A stretch of 64,000 nucleotides of DNA from Trichococcus palustris (GTDB lineage Bacteria > Bacillota > Bacilli > Lactobacillales > Aerococcaceae): NCBI RefSeq assembly GCF_900114465.1, contig NZ_FOTD01000008.1, positions 48,670 to 112,669 of the forward strand, written 5' to 3'. Both the position numbers and the translations under genes were made by a program. This document shows, in pieces, positions 52,145 through 63,840 of the stretch (position 1 is the stretch's first letter; each line of letters begins with the position of its first letter). Under the pieces are notes generated by a model. It had not been told where the DNA came from. It saw only the letters and a program-made list of their open reading frames with translations, and searched no databases.

Positions 52145-52171
52145 GTGGGAGGTTATTCCGTTAAAACCACA
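52145..52171 (+). promoter_or_regulatory. L1-type mRNA motif before rplA
   Basis: GTGGGAGGTTATTCCG then TTAAAACCACA; the flanks match the motif before rplK. It ends 5 nt before the AGGAGG of rplA, so folding or L1 binding could block initiation. Confidence 0.6.
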
Positions 52172-52188
52172 ATCTAGGAGGAAAATTC

Positions 52189-52878
52189 ATGGCTAAGAAA
52201 AGTAAAAAATTCCAAGATGCTGCTAAAAAAGTTGAATCTGCTAAAGCATATTCAGTAGAAGAAGCAATTGCATTAGTGAAAGAAATTGATTTTGCAAAAT
52301 TCGATGCAACTGTTGAAGTTGCTTACCGTTTAGGTATCGACACTCGTAAAAATGACCAACAAATCCGTGGCGCTGTAGTATTGCCAAACGGAACTGGTAA
52401 AACACAAAGAGTATTGGTGTTCGCTAAAGGCGAAAAAGCTAAAGAAGCTTTGGCTGCTGGAGCAGACTACGCAGGCGATACTGATTTAGTTCAAAAAATC
52501 CAAGGCGGATGGTTTGACTTCGATGTTATCGTTGCAACTCCTGACATGATGGGTGAAGTTGGTCGTCTAGGTCGCGTATTGGGACCTAAAGGCTTGATGC
52601 CAAACCCTAAAACAGGCACAGTTACAATGGACGTAACAAAAGCTATTGAAGAAATCAAAGCTGGTAAAGTTACATACCGTGCTGAAAAAGCTGGTATCAT
52701 CCATGTTCCTATCGGAAAAGTTTCATTCGATGACGAAAAATTATTGGAAAACTTCCGTACAATCCACGATACAATCGTAAAAGCAAAACCAGCTACAGCT
52801 AAAGGTCAATACGTTAAAAACATCAGCGTAACGACTACATTTGGCCCTGGCGTTAAAGTAGACGCACACAGCTTATAA
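52189..52878 (+). CDS. rplA: Ribosomal protein uL1
   Basis: 229 residues. [40 protein letters not shown] and [15 protein letters not shown] are characteristic of L1. It forms the L1 stalk and commonly represses its own operon. TAGGAGG precedes the ATG. Confidence 0.98.
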   Translation: MAKKSKKFQDAAKKVESAKAYSVEEAIALVKEIDFAKFDATVEVAYRLGIDTRKNDQQIRGAVVLPNGTGKTQRVLVFAKGEKAKEALAAGADYAGDTDLVQKIQGGWFDFDVIVATPDMMGEVGRLGRVLGPKGLMPNPKTGTVTMDVTKAIEEIKAGKVTYRAEKAGIIHVPIGKVSFDDEKLLENFRTIHDTIVKAKPATAKGQYVKNISVTTTFGPGVKVDAHSL

Positions 52879-52885
52879 AAAAACC

Positions 52886-52914
52886 TTGACTTGGACGGTT
52901 GTCGTTGGTATAAT
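52886..52914 (+). promoter_or_regulatory. Promoter of rplJ-rplL
   Basis: TTGACT (52886-52891), 17-bp spacer, TATAAT (52909-52914). Confidence 0.85.
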
Positions 52915-52936
52915 CGTCTAGGTTAATATATGTCTT

Positions 52937-53045
52937 ACCGTAGACAGCAGGTGACGCAAGTCTTAATCATGCCTGCCGAGGAAGAATCCAGTTTATGTTT
53001 TATGGATCCTCTATGTCTAGGCGACATAGAGTTTTTTGTTTTTTA
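52937..53045 (+). promoter_or_regulatory. L10 leader with attenuator hairpin
   Basis: CGTAGACAGCAGGTGACG... CATGCCTGCCGAGGAAGAAT is the conserved core of the L10 leader, to which L10(L12)4 binds. It is followed by a terminator-like hairpin CTCTATGTC-TAGGC-GACATAGAG (53009-53031) and T6GT6. The combination points to transcription attenuation by L10. Confidence 0.88.
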
Positions 53046-53087
53046 AACAAGAAATTCTATAAAAAAATCCAGGAGGTGAAATATAAG

Positions 53088-53588
53088 ATGAGTGAAACTG
53101 CTATTGCTCAAAAACAACTTTTAGTTAACGATCTTACTGCAAAAATCAAAGAATCTGCTTCTGTAGTCGTTGTTGATTACCTAGGTCTAACTGTTGAACA
53201 GGTGACTGAATTAAGAAAACAATTGCGTGAAGCTGGCGTGGAAATGAAAGTTATCAAAAACTCTCTAATGGTACGCGCTGCTGTAGCTGCAGGCTTAGAA
53301 GGTATGGAAGATATCTTCAAAGGACCTACTGCTGTAGCATTCAGTTCTGAAGATGTTGTAGCACCAGCTAAAATCATGGCTGAATTTGCTAAAACTGCAG
53401 AAAAACTAGAAATCAAAGGTGGTATCATCGAAGGCAAGGTTGCTTCTAAAGAAGAAATCAACGCTTTGGCAACACTACCAAACCGCGAAGGTATGCTTTC
53501 TATGTTACTTTCAGTATTACAAGCTCCAGTCCGCAACTTTGCGTTGGCTATCAAAGCTGTATCTGATAAAAACGGCGAAGCTGCATAA
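53088..53588 (+). CDS. rplJ: Ribosomal protein uL10
   Basis: 166 residues from the ATG at 53088 (AGGAGGTGA upstream); longer in-frame starts fall inside the leader hairpin. [20 protein letters not shown] and [11 protein letters not shown] are typical. It anchors the L12 stalk and is the likely ligand of the upstream leader. Confidence 0.97.
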   Translation: MSETAIAQKQLLVNDLTAKIKESASVVVVDYLGLTVEQVTELRKQLREAGVEMKVIKNSLMVRAAVAAGLEGMEDIFKGPTAVAFSSEDVVAPAKIMAEFAKTAEKLEIKGGIIEGKVASKEEINALATLPNREGMLSMLLSVLQAPVRNFALAIKAVSDKNGEAA

Positions 53589-53675
53589 TCTGCAAGCTGG
53601 CTGATCTATGAAACAAGGGCTTTTCCCATCGGGAAAGCACCAAAAAAACTTAAACCAAAAACGGAGGAACACAAA

Positions 53676-54041
53676 ATGTCATTAAACATCGAAGCAATCA
53701 TTGCTGACATCAAAGTAGCAACAGTTTTAGAATTAAACGACTTAGTAAAAGCTATCGAAGAAGAATTCGGCGTAACAGCTGCAGCTCCAGTAGCAGCAGC
53801 AGGTGCAGTAGCAGCAGCAGAAGAAGAACAAACTGAATTCAACGTTGAATTAACTTCAGCTGGAGATTCAAAAATCAAAGTAATCAAAGTTGTACGTGAA
53901 GCTACAGGCCTAGGCTTGAAAGAAGCTAAAGCATTAGTTGACGGCGCTCCTGGCGTTATCAAAGAAGCTATATCTAAAGAAGATGCAGAAGCATTGAAAA
54001 CTCAATTAGAAGAAGTTGGCGCTTCTGTAACAATCAAATAA
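53676..54041 (+). CDS. rplL: Ribosomal protein bL12
   Basis: 121 residues. The N-terminal dimerisation region and an alanine-rich hinge ([18 protein letters not shown]) precede the C-terminal domain [20 protein letters not shown] and [15 protein letters not shown]. Stalk protein that recruits translation factors. CGGAGG precedes the ATG. Confidence 0.98.
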   Translation: MSLNIEAIIADIKVATVLELNDLVKAIEEEFGVTAAAPVAAAGAVAAAEEEQTEFNVELTSAGDSKIKVIKVVREATGLGLKEAKALVDGAPGVIKEAISKEDAEALKTQLEEVGASVTIK

Positions 54042-54066
54042 TCTTTTTTCGAAAAGATTATTTTTA
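54038..54066 (+). terminator. Terminator of rplJ-rplL, first hairpin
   Basis: AATAATCTTTT-TTCG-AAAAGATTATT followed by TTT; it overlaps the rplL stop codon. Confidence 0.75.
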
Positions 54067-54100
54067 CAGAAACACAGTTCTGAATTGTGTAAATAATGGA

Positions 54101-54131
54101 GCCAGGATAAGCAATTATCCTGGCTTTTATT
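54101..54131 (+). terminator. Terminator of rplJ-rplL, second hairpin
   Basis: GCCAGGATAA-GCAA-TTATCCTGGC followed by TTTTATTAT. Confidence 0.88.
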
Positions 54132-54195
54132 ATAGGTTTCACGATTCGCCGATTGCAACGGGAGTATGAGACTTTCGTCGGAAGGGATGGAAATC

Positions 54196-54804
54196 ATGTC
54201 AAACCATTACTATACAAAAAATCCGGAAGCTGCAAGCAAAGAAACTTCCTGGACCTATCGTTTGAAAAACAAAGAGTTTCGTTTCATCTCCGATAGCGGT
54301 GTTTTTTCAAAGAATACAATCGACTTTGGATCGCGCTTGTTGATCGAAACTTTTCAATTGGCTGAAGACGTAAAAGGGGATATCCTGGATGTCGGTTGCG
54401 GATACGGGCCGATGGGGCTGGCTGCAGCTTATGCGTATCCGGAACGGCAAGTTGAAATGGTGGATGTGAACGAGAGGGCTTTGTCTTTGGCGCGCAGAAA
54501 TGCCGAAGTGAACAACATTCACAATGTGAAAATTTATGAATCCAGCACCTATGATCGCGTGGAAACTGGTAAGCAATTTGCGGCAATCATCAGCAACCCG
54601 CCAATCCGAGCCGGAAAACAAATCGTGCATCGCATTCTCTCGGAAGCCTATCCACACCTTGTACCGGGCGGGACCCTTACGGTTGTCATCCAAAAGAAAC
54701 AAGGCGCACCTAGTGCCGAAAAGAAGATGCTGGAAGTATTCGGGAATGTTGAAGTGATCGTACGCGATAAAGGATATTGGATTATCCGATCTGTAAAAGC
54801 CTGA
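54196..54804 (+). CDS. RsmC-like class I SAM methyltransferase
   Basis: 202 residues from the ATG at 54196 (GGAAGGGATGG upstream); ATGs at 54166 and 54187 precede or overlap that site. The SAM-binding motif is ILDVGCGYGPMGLAAAY and the catalytic NPP loop is ISNPPIRAGK, as in RsmC/RlmG guanine-N2 methyltransferases. In Firmicutes the gene commonly lies between rplL and rpoB. The rRNA target is probable but not determined. Confidence 0.9.
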   Translation: MSNHYYTKNPEAASKETSWTYRLKNKEFRFISDSGVFSKNTIDFGSRLLIETFQLAEDVKGDILDVGCGYGPMGLAAAYAYPERQVEMVDVNERALSLARRNAEVNNIHNVKIYESSTYDRVETGKQFAAIISNPPIRAGKQIVHRILSEAYPHLVPGGTLTVVIQKKQGAPSAEKKMLEVFGNVEVIVRDKGYWIIRSVKA

Positions 54805-54861
54805 TTGTTTCATAAGGCCGAAAGATAAAAGCGGCCTGAAGGAAATACAGGGAAATGCCTG

Positions 54862-54890
54862 TTGACAGATTAATTCGAAGTGTGTAGAAT
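54862..54890 (+). promoter_or_regulatory. Promoter of rpoB-rpoC
   Basis: TTGACA (54862-54867), 17-bp spacer, TAGAAT (54885-54890). The leader runs about 240 nt to the rpoB start. Confidence 0.88.
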
Positions 54891-54970
54891 AGTAAGGTAA
54901 TATAGACGCATAAGATAATTCGAGAAGCGCGGCTGAAATATTGTCCGGACGCGGTTTTCAAGGCAGAAAA

Positions 54971-55023
54971 CAAAAGACAGAGTGATTTTCAAAAAAATTG
55001 CAGCTCTCTTTTGGTTTTTTTTT
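54971..55023 (+). terminator. Terminator-like hairpin inside the rpoB leader
   Basis: CAAAAGACAGAG and CTCTCTTTTG pair with one mismatch or bulge around a long AT-rich loop, then TTTTTTTTT. Lying between the promoter and rpoB, it could act as an attenuator. Downstream, ACGAAAACGTAAC (55056-55068) and ACGAAAATGTAAC (55074-55086) form a direct repeat 18 bp apart. Confidence 0.6.
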
Positions 55024-55134
55024 GCCAAAAAAACGTGAAAATCAAAAAATGTAACGAAAACGTAACATTTGAAACGAAAATGTAACGTAAGATTATTATC
55101 GTCTAATGTCTAAATTTAATTAGGGGTGAAGAAG

Positions 55135-58100
55135 TTGTTAGGGCATAATGAAAAATTCGGGAAACAACGTACCCGCAGAAGTTATTCGCGTATCAGTGAA
55201 GTATTAGAACTTCCTAACCTGATTGAGATTCAAACGGATTCTTATAAATGGTTCCTTGAAACAGGGATCAAAGAAATGTTCAAGGACATTTCTCCGATTG
55301 AAGATCATACAGGAAACTTATCATTGGAGTTTTACGATTATGAACTCCATGAGCCAAAATACTCCGTTTCAGAAGCACGTGCACATGATGCCAATTATTC
55401 GGCGCCAATCTATGTAAAACTACGTTTAATCAACCAAGAGACCGGTGAAATTAAAGACCAAGAAGTTTTCTTTGGTGATTTTCCTTTAATGACAGATATG
55501 GGTACATTCATCATCAACGGGGCGGAACGTGTTATCGTATCACAATTGGTTCGTTCCCCAGGTGTGTATTTCCATAATAAGATGGATAAGAACGGAAAAG
55601 AAAGCTTCGGCAATACGCTGATTCCTAACCGTGGTGCATGGTTGGAATATGAAACGGATGCCAAAGACATTTCTTATGTGCGTATCGACCGCACGAGAAA
55701 GATTCCGTTGACTGTGTTGGTCCGTGCCTTAGGATTCGGATCGGACGATCAAATCCTTGAGATTTTCGGCGACAATGAAAGCTTGCGTTTGACAATGGAA
55801 AAAGATGTCCATAAAAATGCATCCGACTCAAGAACGGAAGAAGCTTTAAAAGATGTATACGAGAGACTTCGTCCAGGTGAGCCGAAAACAGCCGACAGTT
55901 CACGTAACCTTTTGAATGCTCGCTTCTTCGACCCAAGAAGATATGATATGGCTCCGGTTGGACGCTATAAAGTAAACAAAAAACTGAACATCAAAACACG
56001 CTTGCTCAACCAAATCCTGGCCGAAACGTTGGTCGACCCTGAAACAGGGGAAATCATCGCCGAAAAAGGAACCGAGTTGGACCGCGGCGTAATGGAACGT
56101 CTAAGCCCATACTTGGATAACGGTTTGAATCAAGTGACGCTTTACCCATCCGACGACGGGGTTGTAACAGTTCCTGTCTTGATGCAAGTGGTAAAAGTCT
56201 ACTCCAAGAAAGACCCTGAAAAAATCATCAACGTCATCGGAAATGCTGAAATCGCTGATGAAATCAAACATTTGACGACAGCGGACATTTTCGCATCGAT
56301 GAACTACTTCTTCAACTTGTCTGAAGGATTAGGAACAACCGATGACATCGACCACTTAGGAAACAGACGTATCCGTTCTGTCGGCGAATTGTTGCAAAAT
56401 CAATTCCGTATCGGTTTATCCCGTATGGAACGTGTGGTCCGTGAAAGAATGTCCATCCAGGACGTTTCTACCATCACCCCACAACAATTGATCAACATCC
56501 GTCCTGTCGTTGCGGCAATCAAAGAATTCTTTGGTTCTTCACAACTGTCCCAGTTCATGGACCAAACCAATCCGCTTGGTGAGTTGACGCATAAACGTCG
56601 TCTATCCGCATTAGGACCCGGTGGTTTGACGCGTGACCGTGCCGGATATGAAGTCCGAGACGTTCACTATTCCCACTATGGCCGTATGTGTCCGATCGAA
56701 ACACCGGAAGGCCCGAATATCGGGCTGATCAACAGCTTGTCCAGTTATGCAAAAATCAACAAATATGGCTTCATTGAAACGCCTTACCGTCGTGTCGACT
56801 GGAAGACGCACAAAGTAACGAACATCATCGACTATTTGACTGCCGATGAAGAAGATAACTATACAGTGGCTCAAGCCAACTCTGTATTGTTGGAAGACGG
56901 CAGCTTTGCGAACGATATCGTCATGGCCCGTTATATCCATGACAACTTGGAAATCAGCATCGAAAAAGTCGATTACATGGACGTTTCGCCTAAACAAGTA
57001 GTCGCTGTCGCAACGGCATGTATTCCTTTCTTGGAAAACGATGACTCCAACCGTGCCTTGATGGGTGCGAACATGCAGCGTCAAGCCGTTCCGTTGATCA
57101 ATCCACAAGCACCATTCGTTGGTACCGGTATGGAATACAAAGCTGCGCATGACTCAGGTGCAGCATTGCTTTGCAGATACGAAGGTATCGTTGAATATGT
57201 CGATGCAAAAGAAGTCCGCGTACGTCGCGACAATGGCGCATTGGACAAATACGACATCATCAAATTCCAACGCTCCAACTCTGGTACTTGCTACAACCAA
57301 AGACCGATTGTATCGGTTGGCGATCGCGTAGACGTCGGCGAAACCTTAGCTGATGGACCATCGATGGAAAAAGGTGAAATGGCATTAGGACAAAACGTAT
57401 TGGTTGCCTTCATGACTTGGGAAGGTTACAACTACGAAGATGCTGTTATCATGAATGAGCGTTTAGTAAGAGATGACGTATACACTTCCATCCATATCGA
57501 AGAATATGAATCAGAAGCGCGTGATACAAAATTAGGGCCTGAAGAAATTACCCGCGAATTGCCTAACGTCGGCGAAGACGCATTAAAGGATCTTGATGAA
57601 CGCGGCATTATCCGCATCGGAGCAGAAGTGAAAGACGGCGATATCCTTGTAGGGAAAGTAACGCCTAAAGGGATGACGGAATTGTCCGCTGAAGAACGTC
57701 TCTTGCATGCCATCTTCGGTGAAAAAGCCCGTGAAGTGCGCGATACATCATTACGTGTCCCTCATGGCGGTGGCGGTATTGTTCATGATGTGAAGATCTT
57801 TACTCGTGAAGCCGGCGATGAATTATCTCCGGGCGTTAACTTATTGGTACGTGTCTACATCGTTCAAAAACGTAAAATCAACGAAGGTGACAAAATGGCC
57901 GGACGTCATGGTAACAAAGGGGTTGTATCCCGCATCATGCCGGAAGAAGATATGCCATACATGCCAGACGGCACACCGGTTGATATCATGCTGAACCCGC
58001 TAGGGGTGCCATCCCGTATGAATATCGGACAAGTGTTGGAACTTCACCTAGGAATGGCCGCCCGTGAATTAGGTATTTACGTTGCGTCGCCAGTATTCGA

Positions 58101-58662
58101 TGGTGCCGATGAAGACGATGTATGGGGAACGGTAGCCGAAGCTGGTATGGCGAAAGATGCCAAGACAGTCCTTTATGATGGACGTACTGGTCAACCATTC
58201 GATAACCGCGTATCTGTCGGAATCATGTACTATTTGAAACTATCGCATATGGTCGATGACAAATTGCATGCTCGTTCAACAGGACCTTACTCATTAGTTA
58301 CGCAACAACCGCTAGGTGGTAAAGCGCAATTTGGTGGACAACGTTTCGGGGAAATGGAAGTTTGGGCACTGGAAGCTTATGGTGCGGCCTATACCTTGCA
58401 AGAAATCTTGACATACAAATCAGATGATGTTGTCGGTCGTGTGAAAACATACGAAGCGATCGTCAAAGGCGAAACAATCCCTCGTCCAGGTGTACCTGAA
58501 TCATTCCGCGTATTAGTGAAAGAATTGCAAGCACTTGGATTGGATATGAAAGTGCTTGATGAAGCAGAAGAAGAAATCGAATTACGCGACATGGACGAAG
58601 AAGACGATGTTGTAAATATGGACAGATTAAACAAACAATCTGAAGCAAGAAAGAGAGACTAA
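55135..58662 (+). CDS. rpoB: RNA polymerase beta subunit
   Basis: 1175 residues from a TTG at 55135. GTG 55126 overlaps the AGGGGTGA ribosome binding site, and the TTG start gives M-L-G-H, aligning with the M-A-G-H start of enterococcal Rpo[21 protein letters not shown] opens the protein; the rifampicin-pocket region [20 protein letters not shown] and [10 protein letters not shown] appears wild type; and [15 protein letters not shown] is present. It is cotranscribed with rpoC. Confidence 0.98.
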   Translation: MLGHNEKFGKQRTRRSYSRISEVLELPNLIEIQTDSYKWFLETGIKEMFKDISPIEDHTGNLSLEFYDYELHEPKYSVSEARAHDANYSAPIYVKLRLINQETGEIKDQEVFFGDFPLMTDMGTFIINGAERVIVSQLVRSPGVYFHNKMDKNGKESFGNTLIPNRGAWLEYETDAKDISYVRIDRTRKIPLTVLVRALGFGSDDQILEIFGDNESLRLTMEKDVHKNASDSRTEEALKDVYERLRPGEPKTADSSRNLLNARFFDPRRYDMAPVGRYKVNKKLNIKTRLLNQILAETLVDPETGEIIAEKGTELDRGVMERLSPYLDNGLNQVTLYPSDDGVVTVPVLMQVVKVYSKKDPEKIINVIGNAEIADEIKHLTTADIFASMNYFFNLSEGLGTTDDIDHLGNRRIRSVGELLQNQFRIGLSRMERVVRERMSIQDVSTITPQQLINIRPVVAAIKEFFGSSQLSQFMDQTNPLGELTHKRRLSALGPGGLTRDRAGYEVRDVHYSHYGRMCPIETPEGPNIGLINSLSSYAKINKYGFIETPYRRVDWKTHKVTNIIDYLTADEEDNYTVAQANSVLLEDGSFANDIVMARYIHDNLEISIEKVDYMDVSPKQVVAVATACIPFLENDDSNRALMGANMQRQAVPLINPQAPFVGTGMEYKAAHDSGAALLCRYEGIVEYVDAKEVRVRRDNGALDKYDIIKFQRSNSGTCYNQRPIVSVGDRVDVGETLADGPSMEKGEMALGQNVLVAFMTWEGYNYEDAVIMNERLVRDDVYTSIHIEEYESEARDTKLGPEEITRELPNVGEDALKDLDERGIIRIGAEVKDGDILVGKVTPKGMTELSAEERLLHAIFGEKAREVRDTSLRVPHGGGGIVHDVKIFTREAGDELSPGVNLLVRVYIVQKRKINEGDKMAGRHGNKGVVSRIMPEEDMPYMPDGTPVDIMLNPLGVPSRMNIGQVLELHLGMAARELGIYVASPVFDGADEDDVWGTVAEAGMAKDAKTVLYDGRTGQPFDNRVSVGIMYYLKLSHMVDDKLHARSTGPYSLVTQQPLGGKAQFGGQRFGEMEVWALEAYGAAYTLQEILTYKSDDVVGRVKTYEAIVKGETIPRPGVPESFRVLVKELQALGLDMKVLDEAEEEIELRDMDEEDDVVNMDRLNKQSEARKRD

Positions 58663-58778
58663 ACCGTGTTCCCGGACGCAAAACGTCCGGGTATGCATTT
58701 AGTCACCCGCAGATTGCACAAAGCAGAAACCAGATAGAGCATTTTGGGCAGCTCGAAGAATAAAGGGAGGTAGGCCCC

Positions 58779-61700
58779 TTGATAGACGTAAATAAATTTG
58801 AAAGCATGCAAATTTCCTTAGCTTCCCCCGATAAGATCCGCAGTTGGTCTTACGGAGAGGTCAAAAAGCCGGAAACAATCAACTATAGAACGCTGAAACC
58901 TGAAAAAGAAGGTTTATTCTGCGAAAGAATTTTTGGACCGCAAAAAGACTGGAAATGTTCATGCGGAAAATACAACGGTATCCGTTATAAAGGGATCGTT
59001 TGTGACCGTTGTGGCGTAGAAGTAACCCGTGCGAAAGTCCGTCGTGAAAGAATGGGGCACATCGAATTAGCTGCTCCCGTAACCCATGTATGGTACTTCA
59101 AAGGGATTCCTAGCCGTATGGGTCTTGTGTTGGACATGAGCCCGCGTGCGTTGGAAGAAATCATTTATTTTGCTTCATATGTTGTCATCGAACCAGGTGA
59201 TACGATATTGGAAGCAAAACAATTATTGACTGAAAAAGAATACCGCGACAAACGTGCACAATATGGGAACAGTTTCCACGCCGCAATGGGCGCAGAAGCT
59301 GTAAAACAATTGCTTGACCGCGTTGATATTGAAACTGAGTGCGAAGGATTAAAAGAAGATCTGAAATCGGCAACTGGGCAAAAGAGAACCCGCGCGATCC
59401 GTCGCTTGGATATCTTGGATGCATTCCGTACCTCAGGCAACAAACCTAGTTGGATGATCATGGATGTTGTTCCGGTTATCCCTCCGGATTTACGCCCGAT
59501 GGTACAATTGGAAGGCGGACGTTTTGCTACGAGTGACTTGAATGATCTGTATCGTCGCGTCATCAACCGTAACAACCGTTTGAAACGCTTATTGGATCTG
59601 AACGCACCGAACATCATTGTCCAAAATGAAAAACGCATGCTGCAAGAAGCTGTTGACGCATTGATCGATAATGGCCGCCGCGGACGTCCCGTTACAGGAC
59701 CAGGTAACCGTCCATTGAAATCACTTTCTCATATGTTGAAAGGGAAACAAGGTCGTTTCCGTCAAAACTTACTGGGTAAACGTGTCGACTATTCTGGTCG
59801 TTCCGTAATCGTTGTTGGACCATTCCTAAAAATGTACCAATGCGGATTGCCGAAAGAAATGGCCATTGAATTATTCAAGCCGTTTTTGATGAAAGAATTA
59901 GTAGGCCGCGATATCGCAAGCAACATCAAAAATGCAAAACGTAAAATCGATCGCATGGACGACGATGTCTGGGATGTGTTGGAAGATGTCATCAGAGAAC
60001 ATCCCGTATTGTTGAACCGCGCACCGACGCTTCACCGTTTGGGTATCCAAGCGTTTGAACCGGTTCTGGTCGAAGGTAAAGCAATCCGTCTTCACCCGCT
60101 AGTATGTGAAGCCTACAATGCCGATTTCGATGGTGACCAAATGGCTGTCCACGTACCACTAGGCGAAGAAGCGCAAGCAGAAGCACGTCTATTGATGTTG
60201 GCTGCACAAAACATTTTGAATCCAAAAGACGGTAAGCCAGTCGTTACGCCATCACAGGATATGGTGCTGGGTAACTACTACTTAACAATGGAAGAAAAAG
60301 GCAAAGTCGGAGAAGGGATGATTTTCTCCAACGCGGAAGAAGCAGGCCTTGCTTATGAAAGTGGATTTGTCCACTTGCATACAAGAGTTGCGATCAGTCC
60401 GAAATCATTGCCTAAGAAACCTTGGACAGAATGGCAAAAGGAACGTTTGTTGGTGACGACAGTCGGTAAAATTTTCTTCAACGAAATCATGCCGGATGAA
60501 TTCCCGTACTTAAACGAACCTACCCAATTCAACTTGGATGTAGCGACACCGGACAAATATTTTGTTGAAGCAGGTACTGATGTTGATGCATTCATCGAAC
60601 AGCAAGAGATTGTCGGGCCGTTCAAGAAGAAAAACTTAGGAAATATCATCGCTGCCGTATTCAAGAAATTCCAAGTTACGGAAACTTCAAGAATGTTGGA
60701 CAGAATGAAGGACCTGGGTTACAAATTCTCGACTCGTGCAGGTATCACTGTAGGGATCGCTGATATTTTGGTGTTGGAATCTAAACCTGAGATATTGGAA
60801 AGAGCGCATAAAAAAGTAGAAAACATCTCCAAACAATTCCGTCGCGGTTTGATTACAGACGACGAAAGATACAACAGTGTCATCACTACTTGGAACTTGG
60901 CGAAAGACGAAATCCAAGTGGAACTGATGAAAACATTGGGCCAAGAAAACCCGATCTTCATGATGAGTGACTCCGGAGCCCGTGGTAACATCTCCAACTT
61001 TACGCAACTTGCCGGGATGCGTGGTTTGATGGCCGCTCCAAATGGGAAAATCATGGAATTGCCGATCACTTCTAACTTCCGTGAAGGACTAAGCGTCTTG
61101 GAAATGTTCATCTCTACCCATGGTGCTCGTAAAGGGATGACCGATACAGCCTTGAAGACTGCCGATTCAGGTTACCTGACTCGTCGTCTGGTTGACGTAG
61201 CTCAAGATGTCATCATCCGTGAAGATGACTGCGGAACGGACCGTGGTTTATTGATCCGCTCCATCAGAGAAGGAAATGAAATCATCGAAGCTTTGGAAGA
61301 ACGTTTGGTTGGGCGTTATGCTCAAAAAGCAATCGTTCATCCGGAAAACGGAACTGTATTGGCTGTGCATAATCAGTTGATTACCGAAGATATGGCTAAA
61401 GAAATCATCGATGCCAATATCGAAGAAGTAACAATCCGTTCCGTATTCACATGTAACACAAGACATGGTGTCTGCAAACACTGTTATGGCCGCAACTTAG
61501 CCACAGGTTCTAAAGTTGAAGTCGGTGAAGCTGTCGGAACGATTGCTGCCCAATCAATCGGTGAACCAGGTACACAGTTGACCATGCGTACATTCCATAC
61601 CGGCGGGGTTGCCGGCGACGATATCACACAAGGTTTGCCGCGTATCCAAGAAATCTTTGAAGCGCGTAACCCTAAAGGGGTAGCGGTCATCACCGAAGTT

Positions 61701-62423
61701 ACAGGGGAAGTTGTCTCTGTCGACGAAAGTGCATCAGATCGCTCGAAGGAAGTTACGATCAAAGGCATAACGGATACAAGAACCTATACAGTCCCTTATA
61801 CTTCTCGTATGAAAGTGGCTGAAGGCGATTTTGTTCACCGTGGTGATCCGTTGACGGAAGGTTCCATCGAACCGAAAGAATTATTGCGTGTGCGTGATGT
61901 TCTTTCCGTTGAAACATACTTATTACGCGAAGTTCAAAAAGTATACCGTATGCAAGGGGTAGAAATCGGCGACAAACATATTGAAGTAATGGTACGTCAA
62001 ATGTTGCGCAAAGTCCGCGTTATGGATCCGGGCTCTACACCTATCTTGCCGGGTACTCTGATGGATATCGCTGATTTTGAAGATCAAAACAGAGCTATCA
62101 TCACTGCTGGAGAAGTCCCAGCTACAGCTCGTCCAGTATTGTTGGGGATCACAAAAGCTTCATTGGAAACAAACAGCTTCTTATCAGCTGCATCATTCCA
62201 AGAAACAACGCGTGTCCTTACAGATGCTGCTATCCGCGGTAAAAAAGATCCGTTGCTGGGTCTGAAAGAAAATGTTATCATCGGTAAGATTATCCCTGCT
62301 GGTACAGGGATGGCCCGTTACCGTAAAATGGAACCGAAAGCTGTAGAAGTCGAAAGCGAAAATGTCTATAGCATCAGTGATACTGCTGAAGGAAGTTCCG
62401 ATTTACCAGGCTACGCAGAATAA
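58779..62423 (+). CDS. rpoC: RNA polymerase beta' subunit
   Basis: 1214 residues from a TTG at 58779, preceded by GGGAGGTAGG. The zinc finger [20 protein letters not shown] lies near residue 60. The catalytic [12 protein letters not shown] and the bridge/trigger-loop region [15 protein letters not shown] are intact. The 116-bp gap after rpoB contains a CCCGGACG/CGTCCGGG hairpin (58672-58692) without a T tract, probably a processing site. Confidence 0.98.
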   Translation: MIDVNKFESMQISLASPDKIRSWSYGEVKKPETINYRTLKPEKEGLFCERIFGPQKDWKCSCGKYNGIRYKGIVCDRCGVEVTRAKVRRERMGHIELAAPVTHVWYFKGIPSRMGLVLDMSPRALEEIIYFASYVVIEPGDTILEAKQLLTEKEYRDKRAQYGNSFHAAMGAEAVKQLLDRVDIETECEGLKEDLKSATGQKRTRAIRRLDILDAFRTSGNKPSWMIMDVVPVIPPDLRPMVQLEGGRFATSDLNDLYRRVINRNNRLKRLLDLNAPNIIVQNEKRMLQEAVDALIDNGRRGRPVTGPGNRPLKSLSHMLKGKQGRFRQNLLGKRVDYSGRSVIVVGPFLKMYQCGLPKEMAIELFKPFLMKELVGRDIASNIKNAKRKIDRMDDDVWDVLEDVIREHPVLLNRAPTLHRLGIQAFEPVLVEGKAIRLHPLVCEAYNADFDGDQMAVHVPLGEEAQAEARLLMLAAQNILNPKDGKPVVTPSQDMVLGNYYLTMEEKGKVGEGMIFSNAEEAGLAYESGFVHLHTRVAISPKSLPKKPWTEWQKERLLVTTVGKIFFNEIMPDEFPYLNEPTQFNLDVATPDKYFVEAGTDVDAFIEQQEIVGPFKKKNLGNIIAAVFKKFQVTETSRMLDRMKDLGYKFSTRAGITVGIADILVLESKPEILERAHKKVENISKQFRRGLITDDERYNSVITTWNLAKDEIQVELMKTLGQENPIFMMSDSGARGNISNFTQLAGMRGLMAAPNGKIMELPITSNFREGLSVLEMFISTHGARKGMTDTALKTADSGYLTRRLVDVAQDVIIREDDCGTDRGLLIRSIREGNEIIEALEERLVGRYAQKAIVHPENGTVLAVHNQLITEDMAKEIIDANIEEVTIRSVFTCNTRHGVCKHCYGRNLATGSKVEVGEAVGTIAAQSIGEPGTQLTMRTFHTGGVAGDDITQGLPRIQEIFEARNPKGVAVITEVTGEVVSVDESASDRSKEVTIKGITDTRTYTVPYTSRMKVAEGDFVHRGDPLTEGSIEPKELLRVRDVLSVETYLLREVQKVYRMQGVEIGDKHIEVMVRQMLRKVRVMDPGSTPILPGTLMDIADFEDQNRAIITAGEVPATARPVLLGITKASLETNSFLSAASFQETTRVLTDAAIRGKKDPLLGLKENVIIGKIIPAGTGMARYRKMEPKAVEVESENVYSISDTAEGSSDLPGYAE

Positions 62424-62457
62424 TAAAATCCTTTTGGAATGAAAAAGGAAAACAAAT

Positions 62458-62505
62458 AAAAGTCCGACAGGGAGAAGCAAAACTTCTTCCTGCCGGACTT
62501 TTTGC
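62458..62505 (+). terminator. Terminator of rpoB-rpoC
   Basis: AAAGTCCGACAGGGAGAAG and CTTCTTCCTGCCGGACTTT pair with minor mismatches around CAAAA, followed by TT. Confidence 0.9.
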
Positions 62506-62538
62506 GTTAGATGGAGAGCGCAGCCAGTGGAGTCGGCC

Positions 62539-63279
62539 TTAACCGAAATAGAAAAGCTGCAGGAAATGCACAAGCAGAACCGCGATAGCAATGAAAGGGA
62601 CGAACGGCAATCTTTGGCCAATGTTTTTTTTATTAAAAAAGTATCCGGCTGCCAAAAATAGGCAGGCGGACAAACTGGACACCAACAGTATGGATAAGGA
62701 TTGCCGCAAGCCGAAAGCGAAAGCCAAAATCGAAAGTAATTTAATGTCTCCACCCCCCAGCCCGTCGGGAACCACAAAAAGTGTGAACAGTAAAAGGGAG
62801 AAGATGGCGGCGAAGCTGATTGCGGATGCTTTCCAATCCGAGAAGGGGAGATTACCGTGCAGGAATAGGGCGGCAGAAACTAAAAGGATCTGAAACCTAT
62901 CCGGGACCAACAGATACAAATAATCTGTAATGGAGATAATCGCCAATATGGAAAAGATGCCAGCATAAACAAGAAGATACAAGGGCTTGTTTGAATAAAA
63001 ATAATAAAGGAGACAAGCCGTGAGGCCGGATAAGGATTCGACAACAACATACATGCCATCTATTTTCCGGTTGCAATAAGCGCATTTCCCGAAGCGGAAT
63101 AGATAAGAAAAAATTGGGAAAAGGTCATGCGGACCGAGAGCGTGGTTGCAATGCACACAGTGTGAACGCGAGAAGGTGAAACCCTCTTTTATGGGGATAC
63201 GTGTACCCAAGGCAGTAAAGAAAGAACCAAAAATAGCGCCGAAATAAAAGATAAAAAAATAGTTGCCGATGAATAGCAT
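62539..63279 (-). CDS. Prepilin peptidase (type IV leader peptidase, A24 family)
   Basis: 246 residues from the ATG at 63279; an in-frame codon at 63339 would add an unconserved leader. The N-terminal part has the methylase-like zinc site HCVHCN...CAYCN. Seven to eight membrane segments carry the two catalytic aspartates, in SITDYLYLLVPDR and GLGGGDIKLL. It processes prepilins such as the ComGC-type pseudopilins for DNA uptake, so it fits a competence role (ComC). No pilin genes are in the window. Confidence 0.9.
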   Translation of the reverse strand: MLFIGNYFFIFYFGAIFGSFFTALGTRIPIKEGFTFSRSHCVHCNHALGPHDLFPIFSYLFRFGKCAYCNRKIDGMYVVVESLSGLTACLLYYFYSNKPLYLLVYAGIFSILAIISITDYLYLLVPDRFQILLVSAALFLHGNLPFSDWKASAISFAAIFSLLLFTLFVVPDGLGGGDIKLLSILAFAFGLRQSLSILLVSSLSACLFLAAGYFFNKKNIGQRLPFVPFIAIAVLLVHFLQLFYFG

Positions 63280-63446
63280 AAGAAAATCGTCATCTCCGTT
63301 CGCGAGTAATCTGTATATAGTATGCGCGGGCGGAGCCACAATGCGTTTAAATTTCTGCTGTTCCTTGCTGTTTGCGGATTCATTCCGGATAGGCGATGAT
63401 TTTTTGCTATCCTATGCGGCTCGTGGCGTTTGCGATAATTTTAGTG

Positions 63447-63475
63447 TTGACAGTGCGTGCGGACGGTGGTAATAT
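63447..63475 (+). promoter_or_regulatory. rRNA promoter P1
   Basis: TTGACA (63447-63452), 17-bp spacer, TAATAT (63470-63475). Confidence 0.8.
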
Positions 63476-63523
63476 ATAGGAGTTGTCACGACAAGTGCTT
63501 TCGGATATGGAATTAAAAAAACA

Positions 63524-63552
63524 TTGACAAAGCAATGCCGGGATGATATTAT
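63524..63552 (+). promoter_or_regulatory. rRNA promoter P2
   Basis: TTGACA (63524-63529), 17-bp spacer, TATTAT (63547-63552). Confidence 0.88.
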
Positions 63553-63612
63553 ATAAAGGTTGCTGTTCCTTTCGTAGACGACACTTTTGAAAAAAGTTTT
63601 TTTCGGAAGTTG

Positions 63613-63641
63613 TTGACAGAAGCGCGCAGCCGTGGTATTAT
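63613..63641 (+). promoter_or_regulatory. rRNA promoter P3
   Basis: TTGACA (63613-63618), 17-bp spacer, TATTAT (63636-63641), with a GC-rich spacer. The leader downstream includes GACCTTTGAAAACTGAACAA (about 63678), the usual pre-16S antitermination/processing region. Confidence 0.88.
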
Positions 63642-63840
63642 AAATAAGCTATCACGTCAGACGTGATAAGCCGATTGACCTTTGAAAACTGAACAAAGAA
63701 TGAACGAACCAAATGTGCAGGGAGCTTTGATTTTATCAAAGCAAACGAAGGCGATACACAGTATCGCAAACATAAAGTCAGTAACGTAACAAATGAGCTT
63801 TTAAATTTTACATGTAGGATTTCTGTACAAGAGTCCACAT

